Assembly (NCBI GenBank): GCA_946540365.1
Contig: CAMNIH010000054.1
Coordinates: 1-10,735 of the forward strand
Length of the DNA: 10,735 nt
From: an uncultured Bacteroidales bacterium
Lineage (GTDB): Bacteria > Bacteroidota > Bacteroidia > Bacteroidales > P3
Direction of reading: 5' to 3'
Part shown: positions 1 to 6,644 of the stretch, piece after piece
How the letters are laid out: each line of letters begins with the position of its first letter
Position numbering within the stretch: position 1 is the first letter of the stretch
Translations under genes and position numbers: made by a program
Notes under the pieces: generated by a model
Databases searched by the model: none
Seen by the model: the letters and a program-made list of their open reading frames with translations, nothing else
Told to the model about the DNA's origin: nothing

Positions 1-37
1 AGAACGACTGAAGAACGACTGAAGAACGACTGAAGAA
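1..37. repeat. Tandem 11-bp direct repeat, left end outside the window
   Basis: The unit AGAACGACTGA occurs three times in perfect head-to-tail order, followed by a partial fourth copy (AGAA). The left boundary is beyond the window, so the copy number is a minimum. Because 11 is not a multiple of three, the unit places a TGA stop in each of the three forward frames (9-11, 20-22, 31-33), each preceded by codons for Asn-Asp. This would fit duplication of the stop-codon region of a gene lying to the left, but that gene is not visible. The repeat is directly visible; its role is unknown. Confidence 0.9.
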
Positions 38-74
38 ATGGTAGAGTCATATACCCGTTGAGGGGGTGTCGGCA

Positions 75-96
75 GGGTGGGAGAGGGGCGTCAGGG
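75..96 (+). other. Canonical G-quadruplex motif
   Basis: Four G runs (75-77, 79-81, 85-88, 94-96) are separated by loops of 1, 3 and 5 bases, matching the standard G3+N1-7 rule. A fifth run of five Gs lies at 62-66. The motif is on the + strand, so it would also form in a + strand transcript. It ends directly next to the hairpin at 97-118. Folding is inferred from the pattern only. Confidence 0.6.
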
Positions 97-127
97 TGTC
101 AACACGCCGGTGTTGATAGTTTTCTTT
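97..127 (+). terminator. Probable intrinsic terminator of an upstream gene
   Basis: An inverted repeat has arms 97-105 and 110-118 and the loop GCCG. The inner seven pairs (TCAACAC/GTGTTGA) are perfect, with one G-T wobble and one further A-T pair outside. It is followed by the T-rich run GTTTTCTTT, as expected for a factor-independent terminator reading rightward. It would end a transcript entering from the left and so separate that gene from the one starting at 163. The stem is not very GC-rich, so termination may be partial. Confidence 0.5.
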
Positions 128-162
128 GTCGTGCGTACAATAATTATGTTGCGGTTGCCGTT

Positions 163-1677
163 ATGGCAGACAGGAAACTAAAAAACGACGATGTGAGACG
201 TTTGCTATCTATAATCTCTCTGCTGCTGTGCGCCGTCGCGCTGCGGGCGCAGGTGAATGTGACGCTGGTGGGCGACGGGGCCAATCTGGCCGGCCGCCAC
301 ATAGAGCTTTTGTGCTACGAGGACATGCTGACCATGCAGGAGCTGCTGCTGGACAGCGCCACGGCCGACTCCAACGGCCATTTCAGCCTGGGATGCTACC
401 TGACCTATCCGCGTCTGGTGGTGCTGCAGGTGGAGTGCTACAACCAGTCGTTCTACGTCGAGCCGGGCCGCACCTACCGCCTCTGGCTGCCCGAGTTCCG
501 GTGGGAGCAGGACGAGGAGCGCAACGTCTACCTCGACCCCGTGACGCTGCCGTTCGAGTTCCTTGACCTGCCGTCCGACGAGCTGAATGTCAGGATGATG
601 CAGTTCGATGCCGAGGTCGATTCGTTCGTCAGCGCGCAGCGCGTCCACTTCGACCCCCGCTTCAAGCCCGACCGCCGGTGGCTCGACTCGCTCGAGCGGC
701 GGGTGGGCATCGGCAAGTGGAACGCCGAAAGCGGCACGCAGGCCGAGTCCTTCTTCGACCGCTACCGCCGCTTCACGCTGGCGCAGATGCGCTACGACAT
801 GCGCTTCGCCAGCCGGCGGCAGATGCTCACCCGCGTGCTTCCGCAGCCCATCCTCTACCACGACGAGTGCTACATGCGCACCCTCTTCGACGTGCTGGGC
901 GGCATGGTGAGCCAGGGGACGCGCAAGGTGGGCAAGTGGCGTCTGGCCGAGTGGGTGCAGCAGGGCGCCGTCGACCGCTACCTCGACTCGCTGGGCACCG
1001 ACCCCTTGCTCTACGACGAGCAGCTGCGCGAGCTGGCGGCCCTGGTGGCGCTGAAGGAGAGCCTCTACGATCAGGACTATGACCACGAGGGCGTGCTGCA
1101 CATGCTGGCCTCGCTGGGGTCGCGTTCCAAGTGGGGCGAACACCGCCTGCTGGCCGAGCGCCTCCTGCGGTCCGCCGCGGCCGCCGCGGCCGCGGCGTCG
1201 TCCAACCCCTCCGCGCCCGCCTCGCGCCTCGCCGTCGCCCTGCCCGATGCCGACCGGCAGCTGGTGCGCCTGGACAGCCTGCAGGGCAAGTGGATCTACC
1301 TCAGCTTCGTCCGCGTCGGCGACCCCAACTCGCTGCGCGAGATCGAGACCCTGGCCCACTTCAAGGACAGCGTCTACACAAAGAACCCCGACGTGGTCTT
1401 CGTCTCGGTCGACTGCGACCGCGAATTCCAGAAGATGTACCACTTCCTGCGCAACAACAAGCGGGGCCCGCGCTACAGCTGGACGTGGCTCCACTTCGAC
1501 GGCAACTACCGCTGGCTGGAGCAGATGGGTGTGGTGAGCTACCCCACCTTCATCCTCTTCGACCCCGAGGGGCGCTGCCCCTACACCGTCACCCCCACGC
1601 CCGAGAGCGGCTTCCTGCTCCGTGCCCCCTGGCAGAAGGCCCCCGAGGCACCTGAAAAACCCGAATTCGTCGACTGA
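163..1677 (+). CDS. Secreted thioredoxin-fold (TlpA-like) protein lacking the CxxC motif
   Basis: This 504-residue protein starts with a hydrophobic export signal (about residues 14-30, ending ALRAQ). A beta-rich N-terminal part (about 31-115) resembles the small beta-sandwich domains found ahead of TlpA-type domains in Bacteroidetes. A helical middle follows, then an eight-alanine linker (residues 338-345) and a C-terminal thioredoxin-like domain (about 365-490). That domain keeps the core strand WIYLSFV and the cis-proline loop SYPTF (Pro461). Where the CxxC should follow the strand it reads VRVGDPNS (383-390), so thiol redox activity is unlikely and a binding or scaffolding role is more plausible. 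ATG 163 is used here; an in-frame GTG at 193 would give a more typical signal peptide (VRRLLSIISLLL) after an A-rich leader and may be the true start. The TPR gene follows after 44 bp. Substrate and partner are unknown. Confidence 0.75.
   Translation: MADRKLKNDDVRRLLSIISLLLCAVALRAQVNVTLVGDGANLAGRHIELLCYEDMLTMQELLLDSATADSNGHFSLGCYLTYPRLVVLQVECYNQSFYVEPGRTYRLWLPEFRWEQDEERNVYLDPVTLPFEFLDLPSDELNVRMMQFDAEVDSFVSAQRVHFDPRFKPDRRWLDSLERRVGIGKWNAESGTQAESFFDRYRRFTLAQMRYDMRFASRRQMLTRVLPQPILYHDECYMRTLFDVLGGMVSQGTRKVGKWRLAEWVQQGAVDRYLDSLGTDPLLYDEQLRELAALVALKESLYDQDYDHEGVLHMLASLGSRSKWGEHRLLAERLLRSAAAAAAAASSNPSAPASRLAVALPDADRQLVRLDSLQGKWIYLSFVRVGDPNSLREIETLAHFKDSVYTKNPDVVFVSVDCDREFQKMYHFLRNNKRGPRYSWTWLHFDGNYRWLEQMGVVSYPTFILFDPEGRCPYTVTPTPESGFLLRAPWQKAPEAPEKPEFVD
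1174..1197 (+). repeat. Polyalanine-coding GCC/GCG tract
   Basis: Eight consecutive alanine codons, mixing GCC and GCG, form an all-G/C run with internal palindromes such as CCGCGG and GCGGCCGC. In the protein this starts a low-complexity Ala/Ser/Pro linker between the helical middle and the thioredoxin-like domain. Such a tract could vary in length between strains by slippage; only one allele is visible here. Confidence 0.7.
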
Positions 1678-1721
1678 CGATGCTACAAAGCATAATGAAT
1701 AGGAACAAAACACACAAAGAT

Positions 1722-4700
1722 ATGATCATCAAGAAAGTCACCGTTGTCGCACTCCTCCTCGGCGCCACCCTCACCGTGTGGGGCCAGCGCGAGACCTCCG
1801 GCGAACGCCTGCGCAGCCTCTACCGCCAGGCCTCCGACCTCTACCAGAAGCAGAAGTACGCCGCCGCCCAACAGATCTTCGACCAGGTGCGCCCCCAGGA
1901 GGTCGACTGGCTCACCGTCAGCGACGCCGCCTACTACGCAGCCGTCTGCGCCCAGATGCTCGACAACAACGACGCCTCCTACCGCCTCGAGGAGTTCCTG
2001 CGCCTCTACCCCCAGAGCTCGCGCTGCAACATGGCCCGCCTCTACCTCGGCAACTTCCACTACTCGCGCGGCGACTACGAGCGCGCCCTCGCCTGCTACC
2101 GCGATGTCGACCCCTCCGAGGTGGAATTCAACCACCGCAGCGAGTACAACTTCAAGATGGGCTACTGCTACTTCCAGCGCGGCGACCTGCAGCGCGCCTC
2201 CAAGCTCTTCTCGCAGCAGATCGAGGGGCGCTCCAAGTATCGCACCTCCAGTCTCTACTACTACGCCCACATCCAGTACATGAACGGCCAGTACGACCTG
2301 GCCCTCAAGAACTTCAAGGAGCTGAGCGAGGACCGCCGGTTCGCCCGCATCGCCCCCTCCTACATCGCTCGCATCTACTACTACCTCGGCAAGGACGACG
2401 AGCTCCTGGCCATGGCCCCGCAGCTGATGAACCAGCGCGACGCCTTCAAGTCCAACGAGATCCACCAGATGATCGGCGAGATCTACTTCAACCGGGGCGA
2501 GTATGCGCGCGCCCTCGAGCAGTACCAGCTCGTCGAGCAGGAGCAGCGCAAGGCCGAGAGCTGCACGCCGCAGGACAACGACTACCAGGTGGGCTACAGC
2601 TACTACATGCTCGGCCGCTACGCCGACGCCGTGCCATACCTCGAGCGCAAGACCTCGTGCGACGACAGCGTGGCCCAGAACGCCCTCTACGTCTTGGGCG
2701 ACTGCTACCTCAAGCTCGACCGCCAGATGGAGGCACGCAGCATGTTCCTCCAGGCCTCGAAGATGGACTACAGCAAGAGCATCAAGGAGGACGCCCTCTT
2801 CAACTACGCCAAGCTCAGCTGCCAGCTCAACCAGAACGCCATGGGCGAAAGCATCAAAAGCTTCGAGAGCTACCTGAAGAAATATCCCCGCAGCCGCCAC
2901 CGCACCGAGGCCGAGGAGATCCTCACCGAGCTCTACTGCTCGACCAACAACTACAAGGAGGCCATCCGCCTCCTCGAGCAGCTGCCGGACCGCAACGCCG
3001 CCCTCGAGCAGGCCTACCAGCGCGCGCTTCTCAACCGCGGCATCGAGCTCTGCAACAGCGGCAAGGAGACCGAGGGCGTGGCCCTCTACCAAAAAGCCGT
3101 CAAGATCAACGCCGTCCCCCGCATCACCGCCGACGCCAACTACCTGCTCGGCGAGTGGCAGTACCGCAACGGCAAGGGCAAGGAGGCCGAGCGCAGCATC
3201 AACCGCTTCCTCCTCTCTTCCTACGCCAACACCTCGCCCTTCGCCAACGACGCACGCTACACCTACGGCTACCTGCTGATGAAAAAGAAGCAGTACGCCG
3301 ACGCATACGAGACCTTCAGCGACCTCAGCCGCCGCCTGACCGCCTCCGACAGCAAAAGCCGCGCCATGCTCAACGACGTCTACAACCGCCTCGGCGACTG
3401 CCTCTACGTCCAGAGCCGCTTCGCCGACTGCATCCCCATGTACGACAAGGTGATCGCCGCCAACGGACGCGACGCCGACTATGCCACCTACCAGAAGGCG
3501 CTCGCCTACGGCGCCCAGGGCAAGAACAACCAGAAACTCACCAACCTCAACTACATCTTCGAGCGCTACTCCAACTCGCCCCTCAAGTCGAAGGCCATGC
3601 TCGAGATCGCCAACACCTACCTCATGTGCGACAACAACGAGATGGCCATGACCTACTACAACAACTTCATCCGCCAGTACCCGCAGAGCGTCTACGTCAA
3701 GAACGCCCTCCTCAGCCAGGGCCTTATCTACTACAATACCGACCGCAACAACGAGGCCCTCCGCACCTTCGACCGCCTGCTGACCCAGTACCCCGGCACC
3801 GACGAGGCCCGCGACGCCCTGAGCACCGTCAAGAACATCTATATCGCGCAGAACCGCATCGACGAATACTTCTCCTACGTCCAGCGCACCACCAAGGTCA
3901 CCATCTCCACCGTCGAGCAGGACTCGACCACCTTCCTCGCCGCCGAGGAGCGCTACCAGCAGGCCCAGTACGGCGCTGCCGCCGACGCCCTGCAGAGCTA
4001 CCTCAAGCGCTTCCCCTCGGGCCTGTTTGCGCTGAAGGCCCACTACCTGCTGGCCGACAGCTATATGCGGCAGGATCAGCGTGAGAATGCCTTGCCGCAC
4101 TACGAGGCTGTGGCCGACGCCCCCGCCAACCAGTACAGCGAGCGCGCCCTCGCCCATGCCGCCAACATCGCCTTCTCGCTGCGCGACTACGCCAAGGCCG
4201 CCACCCTCTACCAGCGCCTCACGGCCCACGCCGAAAGCGACGCCAGCCTGCTCCAGGGCCGCCTCGGCAGCCTCCGCTGCGCCGTGGCCCTCAAGCGGGG
4301 CGACGACATCCTCGACGCCGGCCGACGCCTCGCCGCCGAGGACAAGGCCACTCCCGAGATGAAGGACGAGGCCCGTCTCGCCATCGCACGCCACTGCTTC
4401 GACGCCGGGCTCCGCGACTCGGCCGAACACTACTACGGCCTCCTCGTCAGCTCGCCCAACGGCGAGTACAACGGCGAGGCCCGCTGCCGCCAGGCCGAGC
4501 TGCTCATGCAGCGACAGCAGTACCAGCAGGCCGAGCGCATCATCGAGAGCATCGTCAACGACGCCTCCTCCGACTACTGGCTTGCCTACTCGTTCATCCT
4601 GTGGGCCGACATCTACTATGCCCGTGGCAACAGCCTCCAGGCCAAGCAGACCCTGCAGAGCATCTTCGAGAACTACGACGGCGACGACGACCTGGCACAG

Positions 4701-4790
4701 GTGGCCCGCGACAAATACAACGCCATCCTCGCCGCCGAGCAGCCCGCCACCGCGCCGGCCGAGGACGAAGAAATCACCATCGAGTTGTAG
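1722..4790 (+). CDS. Large exported tetratricopeptide-repeat protein
   Basis: This protein has 1022 residues, with an export signal at about 1-22 (IIKKVTVVALLLGATLTVWGQ) and then almost nothing but helical TPR-type repeats to the C-terminus. Clear units include those around LYLGNFHYSRGDYERALACY, GYCYFQRGDLQRASKLF, IYFNRGEYARALEQY and YSYYMLGRYADAVPYL, which resemble the TPR_6 repeats of BamD/CpoB-like envelope proteins. No catalytic domain is visible. The last residues are acidic (AEDEEITIEL). ATG codons at 1680 and 1695 are also in frame, but only 1722 puts the signal peptide at the N-terminus. It is probably a periplasmic or outer-membrane-associated scaffold acting with the barrel protein encoded 99 bp downstream. 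From recall, comparable large TPR genes occur near barrel and folC genes in other Bacteroidales; the exact function is unknown. Confidence 0.88.
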   Translation: MIIKKVTVVALLLGATLTVWGQRETSGERLRSLYRQASDLYQKQKYAAAQQIFDQVRPQEVDWLTVSDAAYYAAVCAQMLDNNDASYRLEEFLRLYPQSSRCNMARLYLGNFHYSRGDYERALACYRDVDPSEVEFNHRSEYNFKMGYCYFQRGDLQRASKLFSQQIEGRSKYRTSSLYYYAHIQYMNGQYDLALKNFKELSEDRRFARIAPSYIARIYYYLGKDDELLAMAPQLMNQRDAFKSNEIHQMIGEIYFNRGEYARALEQYQLVEQEQRKAESCTPQDNDYQVGYSYYMLGRYADAVPYLERKTSCDDSVAQNALYVLGDCYLKLDRQMEARSMFLQASKMDYSKSIKEDALFNYAKLSCQLNQNAMGESIKSFESYLKKYPRSRHRTEAEEILTELYCSTNNYKEAIRLLEQLPDRNAALEQAYQRALLNRGIELCNSGKETEGVALYQKAVKINAVPRITADANYLLGEWQYRNGKGKEAERSINRFLLSSYANTSPFANDARYTYGYLLMKKKQYADAYETFSDLSRRLTASDSKSRAMLNDVYNRLGDCLYVQSRFADCIPMYDKVIAANGRDADYATYQKALAYGAQGKNNQKLTNLNYIFERYSNSPLKSKAMLEIANTYLMCDNNEMAMTYYNNFIRQYPQSVYVKNALLSQGLIYYNTDRNNEALRTFDRLLTQYPGTDEARDALSTVKNIYIAQNRIDEYFSYVQRTTKVTISTVEQDSTTFLAAEERYQQAQYGAAADALQSYLKRFPSGLFALKAHYLLADSYMRQDQRENALPHYEAVADAPANQYSERALAHAANIAFSLRDYAKAATLYQRLTAHAESDASLLQGRLGSLRCAVALKRGDDILDAGRRLAAEDKATPEMKDEARLAIARHCFDAGLRDSAEHYYGLLVSSPNGEYNGEARCRQAELLMQRQQYQQAERIIESIVNDASSDYWLAYSFILWADIYYARGNSLQAKQTLQSIFENYDGDDDLAQVARDKYNAILAAEQPATAPAEDEEITIEL

Positions 4791-4814
4791 GCCCTGTCCC
4801 CACAACCCCCCGGT

Positions 4815-4841
4815 GCGGCATCCCCTCAGTCCGGATGCCGC
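4815..4841 (+). promoter_or_regulatory. Strong hairpin between the TPR and barrel genes
   Basis: The arms GCGGCATCC (4815-4823) and GGATGCCGC (4833-4841) form a perfect 9-bp GC-rich stem with a 9-base loop. It lies 24 bp after the TPR stop and 48 bp before the next start. No T tract follows on either strand; the right flank is instead purine-rich (GCGAAAAAAGAAG). It is therefore not a standard terminator. An mRNA-processing or 3'-end stabilising element that sets different levels of the two products is plausible. Confidence 0.5.
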
Positions 4842-4889
4842 GGCGAGGGAGCGAAAAAAGAAGTTAGAAGAAACAAAAACACAGACTAT

Positions 4890-6644
4890 ATGTTCAAGAA
4901 GTCAATCATAATCGCCCTGGCGTTGCTTCCGCTGGCCGCCGCACAGGCACAGAACGACGGAGGCTACAACGAGAGCGTCGTGGTCAAGGGATCCTACACG
5001 CCGGTCATCGAACAGGCCGAGAAGCTCAACTTCCCAGCGCAGGTGACCGACACCCTGTCGCGCATCGAGCATGCTTTCCACTACAGCATCGCCCCGAGCC
5101 GTCTGCGTGCGGTCTACGAGCCCACGCGTATCCGCGCCGCCCGCATCATCGGCGAGCCTGCCACGCGCCTCTACAACAACTACCTGCGCCTCGGCATGGG
5201 CAACTACTGGTCGCCGCTGGCCGACCTCTACTGGAGTTCCACGCGCGACCGGCTGAAGACCTACGGCATCAGGGTCAACCACCGCTCGTCGTGGGACAAG
5301 CTGGCCAAGATGCCCGAGTACGGCCCCCTGCAGCAGGGCAACACCGCCGTGACCCTCTTCGGCAGGTACATCGTCGGCGACGTGCTGCAGCTCTCGTCGG
5401 ACCTCAGCTATGAGCACGACCACAACCTCTACTACGGCTTCACCGACAGCACGCTGCAGGCCGTCCTCGGCCAGACGCGCGACGGCATCGCCCTCGGCGA
5501 CTACCGCGCCTCGTACAACGTGGCCACCTGGAACATCGGCGTCAAGAATATGCAGCTCGATGCCCGCAAGCTGGGCTATGCCGCCGACCTCCACCTGAGC
5601 GACCTCTGGGGCGTGTGGGGACAGAACGAGTTGAACCTCAACCTCAACGGCGATGTCCACTACGGCTTCAGCCTCGGCGACAAGCACAAGGGTATCGTAT
5701 ATCTGCATGCCGAGTGGGACGCCTACCGCAACGGTCACCCCGACGCTTCGGTGCCGCTGGGCTACGTGCCGACCCCGTCGGCCGACACGCTCCTCTCGGT
5801 CGGCAACCTCGTCAAGCTCAACCCCTACGCCGTCTTCCTCTTCCGCGGGCTCAACATCCATGCCGGTGTCACCCTCGGCTGGGACGGCCTCGGCGACCCC
5901 GCATCCTCCACGCGTTTCCGCCTCTTCCCCGATGTCAGCGTCAGCAAGAGCCTGATGAACGGCAACGTGGTGCTCAGCCTGGCGGCCACGGGCGGCTTCG
6001 AGGCTGTCAGCCTCAACGGCATCCGCCTGGTGAACCCCTATGTGGTGCCCGACTTCGCGGCCACCTCCACGGGCCACTACGACTTCGTGGGCCACGCCCG
6101 CTGGTCGTTCAACCGCAAGCTGGAGGCCAATGCCGAGGTGAGCTACTCGATGCGCAGCAACGACCCCACCTTCATGCTCAGCCCGCGCTATGGGCTGGAC
6201 AACGTCTACGAGGTGGTCTTCAACAACCTCAACCGCCTCACGGTGGGTGGCGACCTCACCTTCGTCAACGACGAGATGATCACCCTCCGTGCCGGCGGCC
6301 ACTATTACCACTACACCTTCACCGACCTCGGTGCCGTCGAGCCGGTGTGGAGCCGCTACTACCGGCCCGACTGGGACGCCCTGCTCAGCATCGACCTCAA
6401 CTACCACTACAAGTGGTTCTTCCACCTCGAGGGGCAGCTGCTGGGCAAGATGGACTCCGACCGTGGCGAGCTGCCGCTGCGCTACGGCATCGCCGCCCAG
6501 GTGGAGTACCGCCACAACCGGGCGCTCTCCTTCTTCCTGCGGGGCGACAACCTGGCCTTCCAGCGCTACTGGCTCTGGGCCAACTACCCCTCGCAGCGCG
6601 GCCTCTTCACCCTCGGACTCACCTATACCATTCCGCACAAATGA
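4890..6644 (+). CDS. Outer-membrane beta-barrel protein with a plug-like N-terminal motif
   Basis: This 584-residue protein has a clear signal peptide (1-21, FKKSIIIALALLPLAAAQAQ). Residues 29-40 (SVVVKGSYTPVI) resemble the start of the plug domain in TonB-dependent receptors, but a full plug is not evident. From about residue 90 onward the sequence has alternating aromatic/hydrophobic strands typical of an outer-membrane barrel, with many Tyr, Trp and Asp/Asn turns, ending in the strand LFTLGLTYTI. No lipobox is seen. The gene follows the exported TPR protein and overlaps folC by 4 bp, so all three are probably co-transcribed. A transport or assembly role with the TPR protein is an inference; the substrate is unknown. 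An A-rich leader (AGAAGAAACAAAAAC) precedes the ATG and no strong Shine-Dalgarno site is present. It could also be a porin-like protein unrelated to TonB. Confidence 0.8.
   Translation: MFKKSIIIALALLPLAAAQAQNDGGYNESVVVKGSYTPVIEQAEKLNFPAQVTDTLSRIEHAFHYSIAPSRLRAVYEPTRIRAARIIGEPATRLYNNYLRLGMGNYWSPLADLYWSSTRDRLKTYGIRVNHRSSWDKLAKMPEYGPLQQGNTAVTLFGRYIVGDVLQLSSDLSYEHDHNLYYGFTDSTLQAVLGQTRDGIALGDYRASYNVATWNIGVKNMQLDARKLGYAADLHLSDLWGVWGQNELNLNLNGDVHYGFSLGDKHKGIVYLHAEWDAYRNGHPDASVPLGYVPTPSADTLLSVGNLVKLNPYAVFLFRGLNIHAGVTLGWDGLGDPASSTRFRLFPDVSVSKSLMNGNVVLSLAATGGFEAVSLNGIRLVNPYVVPDFAATSTGHYDFVGHARWSFNRKLEANAEVSYSMRSNDPTFMLSPRYGLDNVYEVVFNNLNRLTVGGDLTFVNDEMITLRAGGHYYHYTFTDLGAVEPVWSRYYRPDWDALLSIDLNYHYKWFFHLEGQLLGKMDSDRGELPLRYGIAAQVEYRHNRALSFFLRGDNLAFQRYWLWANYPSQRGLFTLGLTYTIPHK

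Noticed and set aside
1..50. Partial minus-strand reading frame starting at ATG 50 and leaving the window
   Set aside because: Only 16 codons are visible, most of them within the tandem repeat, with no family signal; it cannot be supported.
141..148. TAATTATG as a -7 promoter box for the first gene
   Set aside because: It has one mismatch to TAnnTTTG, and the only nearby TTTG (125-128) is too close (12 bp) for a -33 box. It is possible but too weak to annotate.
205..1713. A 502-residue open frame antisense to the thioredoxin-like gene
   Set aside because: It has the same shadow composition (repeated Gly, Arg, Val, Glu, Leu) and no recognisable fold, while the + strand frame has a signal peptide and thioredoxin-fold motifs.
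1683..4805. A 1040-residue open frame antisense to the TPR gene
   Set aside because: The translation is a low-complexity run of Val, Gly, Ala, Glu and Leu, as expected when C-ending codons are read on the opposite strand. It has no recognisable domain, and the + strand gene has a signal peptide and clear TPR units.
5615..6640. Long N-terminal extension of the folC frame back to 5615
   Set aside because: The extension is Arg/Pro/Gln-rich shadow sequence inside the barrel gene. FolC homology begins at MNYQETLDYMF, with an ATG overlapping the barrel stop.
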